Both the position numbers and the translations under genes were made by a program. A stretch of 64,000 bases of DNA. Source: Pleomorphomonas sp. PLEO (GTDB lineage Bacteria > Pseudomonadota > Alphaproteobacteria > Rhizobiales > Pleomorphomonadaceae). This document shows, piece by piece, positions 16,441-25,713 of this stretch (its first letter is position 1; each line of letters starts with the position of its first letter). Location of the stretch: assembly GCF_041320595.1 (NCBI RefSeq), contig NZ_CP166625.1, positions 3,408,001 through 3,472,000 on the forward strand, given 5' to 3'. The notes below the pieces were generated by a model, which made no database searches, had not been told where the DNA came from, and worked only from the letters and a program-made list of their open reading frames with translations.

Positions 16441-17946
16441 ATGATGCAGCCAATCCTTCGTGCCATCGACATATCCAAAAGCTTTGGCGCCGTGCGTGCG
16501 CTCGATAAGGCCCGTCTTACGGTGGAGCGCGGTGAGATCCATGCGCTACTCGGTGCCAATGGCTGCGGCAAATCGACGCTCTGCAAGGTCATTGCCGGCA
16601 CGGTGGGCCACGACACAGGCGAGGTGCTGATCGACGGCAAGCCAGCGGCGCTCGGCTCGCCCCGCCTCGCCGAAGAACAGGGCGTGGCACTCTTCTACCA
16701 GGAACTGTCGCTGGTGCCGCAGCTCTCCCTCGGCGAAAACATCTTCCTCGGCCGCGAGCCGCGCAACGCACTTGGCTTCACCGATCATACCGCCATTGCC
16801 CGCGAGGCCGAAGCGCTGATCGCCCGCATCGCCGCGGTGGCCGGCAAGGGGTTCACACCGGATGCTCGCGTTGCAGACCTTTCGCCGGACCAGCGCCAGC
16901 TCGCCGAGATTCTTAAGGTGCTCGCCCGCAAGCCGAAGATTATTATCTTCGATGAAGCGACCGCGACGCTCGACCGTCGGCAGGTGGACGTGTTCTTTGA
17001 CATCCTGCGCGAGCTGAGGGCGGAAGGCATTTCGTCGATCTTCATCTCGCACCGCATGGACGAAGTGTTTGCCATCGCCGACCGGATCACCGTGATGCGC
17101 AATGGTCAGACGGTGGCTGAATTTGCCGCTACCGAGACCGACCGCTATGCTGTCGTCTACGCCATGGTGGGCGAGACCGGCGCTATTGCCGCTTCCGTCC
17201 GTGATCACGCGCCGCTCAAGGGGGATATCCGACTGGCGGTTGAGGACGTTCGAGCGGCCCGGCTGGGGCCTGTGTCGTTCACGGCGCAGCGCGGCGAGAT
17301 CCTTGGCCTTGGCGGCTTGCAGGGGCAGGGGCAGAAGGCGCTGCTATCAGGCCTGTTTGGTGCCGAACCGTTCCAGTCCGGCCGTGTCACTCTCGACGGC
17401 GTCGATGTCACCTCCCGCCGGCCGGTCGACGCCATGGCCCATCGCATCGCTTATGTTTCCGGCGATCGAGCCCGCGATAGCGCACTGCCTGGGCGCTCGA
17501 TCTTCGAGAATACCGCCATCGCAAGCCTGGTGCGCGAGAGGCGACACTTTATTCCAGGAGCTCTGTTTCGCGAGCGTTTTGCCGAGGTGCTTGCTGGCCT
17601 CAATACGCGCTATGTCGGCCTCGACACACCGATCGGCTCGTTGTCGGGCGGCAATCAGCAGAAAGTGTTCATCTCGCGCTGGCTATCTCCGGCGCCCGGC
17701 CTGTTGTTGCTCGACGACCCTACCAAGGGCATCGACCTCGGAGCCAAGGGAGATTTCTACCTCCTGGCCCGTAAGCTCGCCGACGAAGGGGCGACCGTGA
17801 TTATCTACTCTTCCGAGGATAGCGAACTTCTTTCCCTCTGTGATCGTGTGCTGGTGCTGAACGGCGGCGCTCTCACCGCCGAGCTCTCGGGTGATCGGCT
17901 GACGCCATTCGAGCTGACGCAAGCTTCCTACGGAGACGCGGCATGA
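16441..17946 (+). CDS. Sugar ABC transporter double ATP-binding protein (RbsA type)
   Basis: About 501 residues with two fused nucleotide-binding domains, as in RbsA/XylG. Domain 1 has Walker A GANGCGKSTL, signature DLSPDQRQLAEIL and Walker B IIIFDEATATLD. Domain 2 has a degenerate Walker A (GGLQGQGQKALLSG) and an intact signature LSGGNQQKVFISRWL with Walker B LLLLDDPTKGIDLG, the usual asymmetry in this family. The start codon is uncertain: ATG at 16441 or 16444 fits the family, while ATG 16411 and GTG 16402 are possible. The stop overlaps the first permease start by ATGA. Confidence 0.93.
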   Translation: MMQPILRAIDISKSFGAVRALDKARLTVERGEIHALLGANGCGKSTLCKVIAGTVGHDTGEVLIDGKPAALGSPRLAEEQGVALFYQELSLVPQLSLGENIFLGREPRNALGFTDHTAIAREAEALIARIAAVAGKGFTPDARVADLSPDQRQLAEILKVLARKPKIIIFDEATATLDRRQVDVFFDILRELRAEGISSIFISHRMDEVFAIADRITVMRNGQTVAEFAATETDRYAVVYAMVGETGAIAASVRDHAPLKGDIRLAVEDVRAARLGPVSFTAQRGEILGLGGLQGQGQKALLSGLFGAEPFQSGRVTLDGVDVTSRRPVDAMAHRIAYVSGDRARDSALPGRSIFENTAIASLVRERRHFIPGALFRERFAEVLAGLNTRYVGLDTPIGSLSGGNQQKVFISRWLSPAPGLLLLDDPTKGIDLGAKGDFYLLARKLADEGATVIIYSSEDSELLSLCDRVLVLNGGALTAELSGDRLTPFELTQASYGDAA

Positions 17947-18887
17947 CGCGCCTCAGTCAACTCGGCGGCCGTACCTGGATCGTAACGGCGGCGGCGCTCA
18001 TCGTTCTCGTCGTCGTCAATGCCATGCTCCAGCACAATTTCCTGGAGCCATCGGTCATCCAGTCCAACCTCACCACTTTCCTGCCCTTGGTGCTGGTGGC
18101 AATCGGCCAGACCTACGTCATCCTCGGCGGCGACATCGACCTGTCGGTAGGGGCCATCGTGGCGCTCGTCAACGTCGTTACCGTCACGGTGATCGCAACT
18201 CTAGGTGGCGATGGCCCCGCGGTCGCGGTCGGTCTTCTTGTCGGCGTGGGCGTCGGCGTCGGTTGTGGCCTCGTCAACGGCCTGATCATCGCCGGCCTGC
18301 GCTTCCAGCCGATCGTTACGACCTTCGCGACTTCGATCGTCTTTTCCGGCCTTGCCCTCTGGGTGCTGCCGCAGGCTGGCCTTCCGGTGCCAGAACCCTA
18401 TTGGCGCACCTATGCCGGTACGATCCTCGGCATTCCCTCGGTCTACGTCATCTATCTTGCCGCCTTCCTGATTGCCTCCTTCCTTGCCGCCCGTCCGTTC
18501 ATGACCCGCCTCAGGGCGGTTGGCGGCCATAGAGCCGCCGCCTTCCAGACCGGCCTGAACCTTGGCAGGCTTCGGGTCTCCGCTTTTGTTCTGTCCGGCC
18601 TGTTCGGTGCCTTTGCCAGCCTCTGCCTGACGGGCGAGACGGCAAGCGGCGATCCGCTGATGGGCCAAACGCTGGCCATGTCGGCCATCTCGGCGGTAGT
18701 GCTGGGCGGTACGGCGCTGGCCGGCGGTATCGGCGGGGAGCTCGGCTCGGTGCTCGGCGCCTGGGTCGTTGGCATGATCGGCTCGGTGATCTTCTTCGCC
18801 GGCTTGCCATTCGAGTACCAGACGCTGGTACAAGGCCTGATCATTCTCGCCGCGCTGGCCGGCGGCGTCCTCGTCACCCGGCGCTGA
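17943..18887 (+). CDS. Sugar ABC transporter permease 1
   Basis: A 314-residue inner-membrane permease of the RbsC/BPD_transp_2 family, with about 8-10 hydrophobic helices. The family block GQTYVILGGDIDLSVGAIVALVNVV is present, as is AISAVVLGGTALAGGIGGELGSVLGAWVVGMI near the C-terminus. It is coupled to the ATPase gene by overlap and forms the transmembrane channel with the second permease, probably as a heterodimer. Confidence 0.93.
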   Translation: MTRLSQLGGRTWIVTAAALIVLVVVNAMLQHNFLEPSVIQSNLTTFLPLVLVAIGQTYVILGGDIDLSVGAIVALVNVVTVTVIATLGGDGPAVAVGLLVGVGVGVGCGLVNGLIIAGLRFQPIVTTFATSIVFSGLALWVLPQAGLPVPEPYWRTYAGTILGIPSVYVIYLAAFLIASFLAARPFMTRLRAVGGHRAAAFQTGLNLGRLRVSAFVLSGLFGAFASLCLTGETASGDPLMGQTLAMSAISAVVLGGTALAGGIGGELGSVLGAWVVGMIGSVIFFAGLPFEYQTLVQGLIILAALAGGVLVTRR

Positions 18888-18900
18888 GGAGGAGAAAGCC

Positions 18901-19857
18901 ATGAACCGCTTCGTAGACCTTGCGAAGAACCCGCTATTGATCTCCTTGTTTGCTATCCTCGCGCTACTGGCCATCGGCGAGCTGGTGTCACCGGGCTTTG
19001 CACGCGGCGACCAGATCGTCCGCCTGCTGACGGTGTCGGCCATTCTCGGCATCGCCGCGGCTGGACAGAACCTCGTCATCCTCGGCGGGCGTGAGGGGAT
19101 CGATCTTTCCATCGGCGCCGTCATCTCGCTGGGCGCCGTCATCGCCGGCAATGTGATGAACGGATCCGACGCCGCGATACCCTTGGCCTTTGTCGTCGCC
19201 TGCTTTGCGGGCTTCGTGATCGGCCTCGTCAACGGCCTTGGCGTCACCTACCTGCGCATTCCGCCGCTGGTCATGACGCTGGGCATGATGGGTGTCATCC
19301 AGGGAGGCCTCGTGGTGCTTTCGCGTGGCGTGCCGTCGGGCAACGCGGCACCGGCACTGATGGCCTTCGTCAGTCGCTCGGCGTTCCTCGGCATCCCCGG
19401 CATTCTGTTCGTCTGGGCGGCGATCATCGTGCTGATGGCGCTGGTGTTGAAACGAACGCGCTTCGGCTGGTCGATCTACGCCGTCGGCGCCAATGAGAAC
19501 GCTGCCGTGCTGACCGGCCTGCCGGCCCGCCGCATCCGCGTGCTGCTTTACGGCCTTGCCGGTTTGTTCGGCGGCTTCACCGGCGTCTGCGTCATCGGCT
19601 ACACCGGCAATTCCTTCATTAGCGTCGGCGACCAGTATGTGCTGCCGTCAGTCATCGCCGTGGTGATCGGCGGCACCTCGCTGTCAGGTGGTGCTGGCTC
19701 CTATACCGGCACGGCGCTCGGCGCCATCGCGCTGATCCTTTTGCAGAGCGTGCTCACCACACTCAATCTGGAATTCTGGGGGCGGCAGGTGATCTTCGGC
19801 GTGACGCTGCTGCTTCTGATGCTGCTTTATGGCCGGCAAGCTCGGTTGAGGGTCTGA
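18901..19857 (+). CDS. Sugar ABC transporter permease 2
   Basis: A 318-residue RbsC-type permease, paralogous to the preceding one. Characteristic parts are GQNLVILGGREGIDLSIGAVISLGAVIAG, the GVTYLRIPPLVMTLGMMGVIQGG block, and the C-terminal SVIAVVIGGTSLSGGAGSYTGTALGAI. It begins 13 bases after permease 1, with GAGGAGAAAGCC as ribosome-binding site. Two different permeases in one ribose-type system point to a heterodimeric channel, as in rhizobial systems of this family with two distinct permeases. Confidence 0.93.
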   Translation: MNRFVDLAKNPLLISLFAILALLAIGELVSPGFARGDQIVRLLTVSAILGIAAAGQNLVILGGREGIDLSIGAVISLGAVIAGNVMNGSDAAIPLAFVVACFAGFVIGLVNGLGVTYLRIPPLVMTLGMMGVIQGGLVVLSRGVPSGNAAPALMAFVSRSAFLGIPGILFVWAAIIVLMALVLKRTRFGWSIYAVGANENAAVLTGLPARRIRVLLYGLAGLFGGFTGVCVIGYTGNSFISVGDQYVLPSVIAVVIGGTSLSGGAGSYTGTALGAIALILLQSVLTTLNLEFWGRQVIFGVTLLLLMLLYGRQARLRV

Positions 19858-19862
19858 TCGTC

Positions 19863-20918
19863 ATGGCAGGTTCCGCCAATATCCGCGACGTTGCCGCCAT
19901 GGCTGGCGTGTCCGTCGCCACTGTGTCGCGCACCCTCAAAAACCCCGACCTCGTGCGACCGGAGACGCGCGAAGCGGTGCTGCGCTGTGTCGCCGCGCTC
20001 GGCTTCGTGCCCAATGCCCAAGCGCGCCATTTCCGACGCCAGGCCACCGACACGGTGATCCTGCTGGTGCGCGACATCTCCAACCCATTTTACCTCGACG
20101 TCTTCAAGGGAGTCGAAGATGTGGCCTCGTCGGCCGGCTACAAGGTGCTGATGGGCGATGCCCGCTCCGACCCGGCGCGTGTCCACCACTACATCGATAT
20201 GGTACGCGAGCGACACGCCGACGGCCTCATTCTGATGACTGGCTCGATGCCGGTGGAACTCGAGGATGCCGAACTGCCGCCAATGGTGGTGGCGCTCGAA
20301 TACTTGCCGATGCGCAAGCTGCCCACAGTGCTGATCGACAACGAAGGCGCCGCCGCCAAGGCGACGCGCCACCTTCTCGGGCTTGGCCACACGGCCATTG
20401 CCCATATCAGTGGCCCCGTTCCGGAAGTCATGAGCGTCGCCCGTGTCGCCGGCTGGCGCAAGGCACTCACCGATGAAGGATATCCGCCCGACGAGCGGCT
20501 GGAAGTGCGCGGTGACTACAGCCTTGCCTCAGGAGAGGCAGCGGTCGACGAACTCTATCGGCGGAACATGCCTTTTTCGGCCATCTTCGCTTCCAACGAT
20601 GAAATGGCCGTCGGCGCCATCAACCGGCTCAGGGCGCGTGGCACCTCGGTGCCGGGTGACATTTCGGTGGTCGGTTTCGACGACACCATCTTCGCCGTCG
20701 CTTGCAATCCGCCGCTCACCACGGTTCGCCAGCCGCAACGTCAGATCGGCGTTGAGGTCATGCGGATGATGATCGAGCGGCTGGAAGGCCGGCTCGCATC
20801 CGACGCCACATTGATCGTACCGACCGAACTCGTGGTTCGCTCGTCAACCGCGCCCGCCAAGCCGGACGGCCGCAGGACCGCCGGACAACGACAAGAGACT
20901 TATGAGGACCAGAGATGA
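19863..20918 (+). CDS. LacI-family transcriptional repressor
   Basis: A 351-residue regulator with the N-terminal LacI helix-turn-helix (NIRDVAAMAGVSVATVSRTLKNPDLVRPETREAV, residues 6-39), hinge NAQARHFRRQ, and a periplasmic-binding-like sensor domain (VILLVRDISNPFYLDVFKGVEDVASSAGYKVLMGDA onward). It follows the second permease by 5 bases and overlaps the dehydrogenase gene by ATGA, so it is co-transcribed and probably autoregulated through the operator at 15149-15164. The inducer is presumably the transported sugar or its oxidation product. Confidence 0.94.
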   Translation: MAGSANIRDVAAMAGVSVATVSRTLKNPDLVRPETREAVLRCVAALGFVPNAQARHFRRQATDTVILLVRDISNPFYLDVFKGVEDVASSAGYKVLMGDARSDPARVHHYIDMVRERHADGLILMTGSMPVELEDAELPPMVVALEYLPMRKLPTVLIDNEGAAAKATRHLLGLGHTAIAHISGPVPEVMSVARVAGWRKALTDEGYPPDERLEVRGDYSLASGEAAVDELYRRNMPFSAIFASNDEMAVGAINRLRARGTSVPGDISVVGFDDTIFAVACNPPLTTVRQPQRQIGVEVMRMMIERLEGRLASDATLIVPTELVVRSSTAPAKPDGRRTAGQRQETYEDQR

Positions 20919-22159
20919 CGACCGATTTCCCGCGCCAGACCCTCCGCATCGGCTTCGTGGGCAGTGGCTTCATTGCTCATTTTCATCTGAAGTCGCTGGT
21001 CGGCGTCCGCAACGTCGAAGTGACCGGCGTCTATTCGCCGACCGAAAACAAGCGTCGGACATTCGCCGAGGCGGTTCACGATCTCGATCTCGGTACCTGC
21101 ACCGCTCATCCGACGTTGGACGCTCTGCTGACGGCGCCTGACGTCGACGCCATTTGGGTGTTGTCCCCCAACTATACCCGCCTCGACGTCATGCGGACGC
21201 TGCATGATCTCAAGACGGCCGGTCGCTCGTCCATCTATGCCGTTGCTTGCGAGAAACCACTGGCACGTACGCTCAGCGAGGCGCGCGAGATGCTTCGGCT
21301 CGTCGAGGACGCCAAACTTATCCATGGCTATCTAGAGAATCAGGTGTTCTCCACGGCCGTCATGCGCGGCAAGGATATCATCTGGCGCCGAGCGGTGCCG
21401 GCCGCCGGCCGCCCCTATCTCGCCCGGGCGGCCGAGGAACACGCCGGCCCGCACGAGCCCTGGTTCTGGAAGGGCGACCAGCAAGGCGGCGGTGTGCTGC
21501 TCGACATGATGTGCCATTCAGTCGAGGTGGCGCGCTTCATGCTGACGCGCCCCGATGCTCCACGCTCGTCGCTGAAACTGAAGTCGGCGACCGGTGCCGT
21601 TGCCTGCCTGAAGTGGACGCGACCGAACTATGCCGCGGAACTCAAGGAACGCATGGGGCCGACGGTCGATTATAGCCGACGAGCCAGTGAGGACTTCGCG
21701 CGCGGCATGATCACGCTCGAGGACGAGCTCGGGCAGGAAGTGATCATCGAGGCGACCACGTCCTGGGCTTACGTTGGCGCCGGTTTGCGCATTCAGCTCG
21801 AGCTGTTAGGGCCGGAATACGCGCTGGAATTCTCCTCGCTCAACACCGGACTCAAGGTGTTCATGTCGCGTCGAGTCAGCGGTAACGAGGGCGAGGATCT
21901 CGTCGAGAAGCAGAATGCCGAGCAGGGCTTGATGCCTGTGCTGGAAGACGAAGCCGGCGTCTATGGTTACACTGACGAGAACCGTCACATGGTCGAGCGC
22001 TTTCGCAAGGGACAGATGCCCGACGAGACGTTTGCCGACGGCGTTGCGGTGATCGAAATGCTGATGGCGCTGTATAAGTCGGCTGAAGAGGGGCGCGCGG
22101 TCTATTTTGATCGCGAGGATCTGTCCGATTTCGTGCCGGCGGTCGGCAGGGCGGAATGA
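20915..22159 (+). CDS. Gfo/Idh/MocA family oxidoreductase
   Basis: A 414-residue NAD(P)-dependent dehydrogenase of the glucose-fructose oxidoreductase/inositol dehydrogenase family. The Rossmann fold starts RIGFVGSGFIAHFHLKSL (residues 10-27). The family motif EKPLARTLSEA carries the catalytic Lys of the EKP triad, and GGVLLDMMCHSVEVARFML resembles the GGG/D-x-x-x-H substrate-binding block. It is the last gene of the LacI operon and probably oxidises the imported sugar or polyol as the first catabolic step. The substrate cannot be named from sequence. Confidence 0.9.
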   Translation: MTTDFPRQTLRIGFVGSGFIAHFHLKSLVGVRNVEVTGVYSPTENKRRTFAEAVHDLDLGTCTAHPTLDALLTAPDVDAIWVLSPNYTRLDVMRTLHDLKTAGRSSIYAVACEKPLARTLSEAREMLRLVEDAKLIHGYLENQVFSTAVMRGKDIIWRRAVPAAGRPYLARAAEEHAGPHEPWFWKGDQQGGGVLLDMMCHSVEVARFMLTRPDAPRSSLKLKSATGAVACLKWTRPNYAAELKERMGPTVDYSRRASEDFARGMITLEDELGQEVIIEATTSWAYVGAGLRIQLELLGPEYALEFSSLNTGLKVFMSRRVSGNEGEDLVEKQNAEQGLMPVLEDEAGVYGYTDENRHMVERFRKGQMPDETFADGVAVIEMLMALYKSAEEGRAVYFDREDLSDFVPAVGRAE

Positions 22160-22166
22160 ATGAAGG

Positions 22167-22745
22167 CTAGGGCGTCTGCTGTGCGAGAAATTCGTCGCGC
22201 AGCAGGCCGTAGCAGAGCGAGCCGGTGACCGAGCCATCAGCAAGGCGCTTGTCGGCGCGCACATGGCCCTCCTGGCGCATTCCGAGTCGCTTGGCGATGT
22301 GTTGGCTGGCGATGTTGGTGTCGTCGCACCAGAGCCCGACGCGCTGGGCGCCGCAGTCCTCGAACAGCTTGGTAAGCGTGGCCGCCGCGGCTTCCACTGT
22401 GTAGCCCTGCCTCACATGCGCCTCGTCACAGAAATAGCCTATGAGGTAGCCGGGCAGATCGGCGTTGCTGACGCCAACGTAAATTTGCCCGACAAAATCC
22501 CCATTTGAGCGGTTGAAGGCGCCGAGAAAGGTAGATTCGCCGGCATCGGCTTCCTCATTGAACCCACGAATGATGGTGATGGCATCGACTATGGTGACGA
22601 TCTTCATCGCCGCATTGTCGGCCTCATGGCGGGCGAGATGGGCGCGGTTGCGTGTCGCCATAGCCACATACCAGGCAGCATCGTCCGGTGTGTAGCTGCG
22701 TAGCTCGAGGCGTTGCGTCGAAAAGCTTGAGGGAAGAGCGGGCAT
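22167..22745 (-). CDS. GNAT-family N-acetyltransferase
   Basis: A 192-residue RimJ/RimL-like acetyltransferase. It begins STQRLELRSYTPDDAAWYVAMA, with acetyl-CoA binding around VRQGYTVEAAAATLTKLF and the conserved NIASQHIAKRLGM helix. It is convergent with the dehydrogenase gene (7 bases apart) and divergent from the efflux genes. Substrate unknown; it has no evident tie to the sugar operon. Confidence 0.86.
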   Translation of the reverse strand: MPALPSSFSTQRLELRSYTPDDAAWYVAMATRNRAHLARHEADNAAMKIVTIVDAITIIRGFNEEADAGESTFLGAFNRSNGDFVGQIYVGVSNADLPGYLIGYFCDEAHVRQGYTVEAAAATLTKLFEDCGAQRVGLWCDDTNIASQHIAKRLGMRQEGHVRADKRLADGSVTGSLCYGLLRDEFLAQQTP

Positions 22746-22978
22746 CGGGCAAACTCACCTACATCCAATGGCATGTCGCCAAAACTGGATAGCGGCAGGG
22801 ACTGCGTCAACCGTCGTGCTTTTCCCAATGCCTTGTCAATTGTGCGTATCTGATTGTGTCCTGATCATCATTCCGGTTGGTTGTCGGCGCTAGTTACACT
22901 TTTCGACCTCTTTTGACTTGCCGACCGGCGTAGAAGCAGTCCAAATCCCACAAGTTTTAGAAGGGCAACAGTACAGCC

Positions 22979-24469
22979 ATGGCGTTGCGCGCGGATATGA
23001 TTGTCAAAAGTTACCCCTCCCTCCGTCGCGTTGCCGGGATTTCACTCCCGCTTCTCGGCTTGCTTTTATCGGGTTGCGCCGTCGGACCGGACTATATGGT
23101 GCCGCACCTCGTGTTGCCGGCCAGCTGGAGCTCGAAGAGTGCCGAGACGCCGGCCCGTTCGGTCGAACTTGCCCATTGGTGGGAGCGACTCGGCGACAAA
23201 GAACTCAACGCCCTTGTTGAGGAGGCCGTCGCCGGCAATCTCGATGTCGCAGCCGCCAAGGCTAAGATTCGGACAGCCCGCGCGAGCGAGCGACAGACCA
23301 ATGCGGCTTTGTTTCCGTCCGCCGATGGCTCATCGTCGACGACCCGACAGAAGTCGCAGGGAGAGGTGCGTAACCAGTTCAAGGGCGGATTTGATTCGTC
23401 GTGGGAGCTTGATCTGTTTGGCGCCAACGCTCGCTCGTCGGAAGCGGCGCTTTACGGCAGCCAGGCAGCCAACGAGGATCTCAACGCAACATTGCTGACG
23501 TTGATCGGCGATGTCGCCTCCAATTACGTGGCGGCGCGGGGGTATCAAGCGCGCATGGCGCTGGCGCGACAAAGCGCCTCGTCTCAACGCGAGACGGCTG
23601 GGCTGACGCGCAAGAAGTTCGAGGCGGGGTCGGCTTCGGCGGTCGACGTCTCGAACGCGGAGGGACAGGCGGCGAGTACCGAGGCAAAGATCCCGGACCT
23701 CCAGACCTCCTATGCCGAGGCAGTCCACCGCCTCGCGGTCCTGACGGGGCGGGCGCCGGCTGAGCTGGATGCCCGCATGACGAGGGGCGGGGCGATCCCG
23801 CGGCCGCGCCAGCCGGTACCCCCGGGTCTGCCGGCCGATCTGCTTTCCAACCGGCCTGACATCCGTCAGGCGGAACGCGAATATGCCCAGGCAACGGCCA
23901 AGATCGGTGCCGCGGCGGCCGCGCGCTATCCCTCGATAAGTCTGGCTGGCTCTATTGCCACAACTGCGACCAGCGTTGGTGACCTTGGTAAGTCGTCTAC
24001 GATTTCCTGGAGCTTAGGACCGTCGCTATCGGTGCCTATCTTCAACGCAGGCAAGCTTGCCGCTGCCCAGGATGCCGCCGAGGCAACGCGTGATCAGTAT
24101 TTCGTCGCCTACAAGGCCTCGGTGCTCGGTGCGCTGGAAGACGTCGAGAACGCCATCGTTGCCTTCCGGCAAGAGCGCATCAAGAACGGCCGCCTTGCTG
24201 ACGCCACCCAGTCTTATCGCAAGGCGTCGGAGCTGGCACAGTCGCTTTACCAGTCGGGCTCGTCGAGTTTCCTCGATGTGCTTGACGCCGAACGCTCGCT
24301 TTATTCCGCCGAGGATTCGCTGCTCACCAGCACGGTCGCCATCGCCAACAACTACATCACGCTCAACAAGGCGCTGGGTGGCGGCTGGGACGGCACGGTC
24401 GACGTTTCGAAGCCGGAAGTGGTGGATACCAACACTGGTCCGCGCCTGCGTAAGGCGGTTGCCAACTAA
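22979..24469 (+). CDS. Outer-membrane efflux lipoprotein, NodT/OprM family
   Basis: A 496-residue TolC-like outer-membrane channel. The lipoprotein signal ends LLSGC, so Cys33 would be acylated, and the mature protein begins with the family hallmark CAVGPDY. Two repeats of long helices typical of the alpha-barrel are visible (ARASERQTNAALFPSADGSSS; YAQATAKIGAAAAARYPSISLAGS). The C-terminal SLYQSGSSSFLDVLDAERSLYSAEDSLLTS block is standard. AGAAGGG lies upstream of the 22979 start; a second ATG at 22997 is possible. It heads a four-gene export cluster and is probably the exit duct for MacAB. Confidence 0.92.
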   Translation: MALRADMIVKSYPSLRRVAGISLPLLGLLLSGCAVGPDYMVPHLVLPASWSSKSAETPARSVELAHWWERLGDKELNALVEEAVAGNLDVAAAKAKIRTARASERQTNAALFPSADGSSSTTRQKSQGEVRNQFKGGFDSSWELDLFGANARSSEAALYGSQAANEDLNATLLTLIGDVASNYVAARGYQARMALARQSASSQRETAGLTRKKFEAGSASAVDVSNAEGQAASTEAKIPDLQTSYAEAVHRLAVLTGRAPAELDARMTRGGAIPRPRQPVPPGLPADLLSNRPDIRQAEREYAQATAKIGAAAAARYPSISLAGSIATTATSVGDLGKSSTISWSLGPSLSVPIFNAGKLAAAQDAAEATRDQYFVAYKASVLGALEDVENAIVAFRQERIKNGRLADATQSYRKASELAQSLYQSGSSSFLDVLDAERSLYSAEDSLLTSTVAIANNYITLNKALGGGWDGTVDVSKPEVVDTNTGPRLRKAVAN

Positions 24470-24525
24470 TCTTTCCATTGGCCTTGAGCCGCGAGCCGGC
24501 GCATCTCCGGTAAACTCAAGAAACG

Positions 24526-25713
24526 ATGTCCCCTTCCCAGACTGTCACCATTGGTTCCCTAGGCTTGACCCTTATTCTTGGGTCCCTCACAGCTTTCGCC
24601 CCGTTGTCGACCGACATGTATCTCGCGAGCTTTTCAAGCCTTGCGGATAGCTTTGCCACCGATGAGGGGCGGGTGCAGCTTTCATTGTCGGTGTTCTTTC
24701 TTGGCCTGTCGGCGGGACAGCTGATCTACGGCCCATTGGTCGATCGCTTCGGCCGCAAGCCGCCTTTGATCGCCGGCCTTATGATTTTCACGTTGGCATC
24801 GGCCGCCATCATTGTCGTTCCAACCGTGGAAGGCTTCATCTTCCTTCGCCTTTGCCAGGCGCTCGGCGGCTGCGCCGGCATGGTGGTCAGCCGGGCCATC
24901 GTCGCCGACCTATTCGACGAACGCGGCAGCGCCCGATTCCTTTCGCAGATGATGCTCGTACAGGGTCTGGCGCCGATCGTCGCTCCGCTTCTTGGCGGCT
25001 ATATTTTAGCGGTGGCGCCATGGCAGGCGATCTTTGTTGTCCTCACCCTGTTCGGCATCGGCTGCCTCGTGGCGGCGTCGCGGGGACTGCCGGAAACGCT
25101 ACCGCCGGAACGTCGGCACGCGGTCGGTATCGTCGGTATTGCACGTGCCTTTGGCGAGGTTCTCTCCAACCGAGGCTTCATGGCACCGGCCCTGTCGGGG
25201 GCCTTCGCCGCGGCCTGTATCTTTGCCTTCATCACCGGTTCCTCGTTCGTTTACATGCATCTGCACGGCGTCAGCCAGCAACACTACGGTTGGCTGTTTG
25301 GCCTCAATGCCTGCGGTATGATCGTAGCCTCGCAGGTCAATCGATTGCTGCTGCGCCGTTTTTCGACACGAAGCGTGCTGGTCGGCGCTCTTGCCTTCAA
25401 CGTGGCGATGGGAATTGTTCTCGTCGCCTCGGCCGCCAGCGCGTCGTTGCCGATGCTCGTCGCGCTTCTAATGCTCTGCTTGTCCACTGGCCCGCTGATT
25501 GGCGCCAATACGATGGCGGTCGCCATGAGCAACGTTTCATCCCATCGCGGCACGGCATCTTCGGTGCTCGGCGTGATGCAGTTCGCCGTGGCGAGCTGTG
25601 CCAGCGCGGCGGTCGGATTGCTGCACGATGGAACCGTATACCCCATGGTGGGTATCATCCTGGCCGGCGGCATATTTGCGTCGCTGGCGTATCTTAGCGG
25701 ACACCGCGCATGA
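24526..25713 (+). CDS. Bcr/CflA family MFS drug-efflux transporter
   Basis: A 395-residue proton-driven exporter with 12 helices. Typical features are APLSTDMYLASF in helix 1, the GPLVDRFGRKPPLIAG loop between helices 2 and 3, and the CQALGGCAGMVVSRAIVADLF segment of the Bcr group (bicyclomycin, chloramphenicol and sulfonamide-type exporters). It begins 57 bases after the outer-membrane factor and overlaps the MacA-like gene by ATGA. It is unusual for a single-component MFS pump to sit inside a tripartite MacAB-type operon. Confidence 0.9.
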   Translation: MSPSQTVTIGSLGLTLILGSLTAFAPLSTDMYLASFSSLADSFATDEGRVQLSLSVFFLGLSAGQLIYGPLVDRFGRKPPLIAGLMIFTLASAAIIVVPTVEGFIFLRLCQALGGCAGMVVSRAIVADLFDERGSARFLSQMMLVQGLAPIVAPLLGGYILAVAPWQAIFVVLTLFGIGCLVAASRGLPETLPPERRHAVGIVGIARAFGEVLSNRGFMAPALSGAFAAACIFAFITGSSFVYMHLHGVSQQHYGWLFGLNACGMIVASQVNRLLLRRFSTRSVLVGALAFNVAMGIVLVASAASASLPMLVALLMLCLSTGPLIGANTMAVAMSNVSSHRGTASSVLGVMQFAVASCASAAVGLLHDGTVYPMVGIILAGGIFASLAYLSGHRA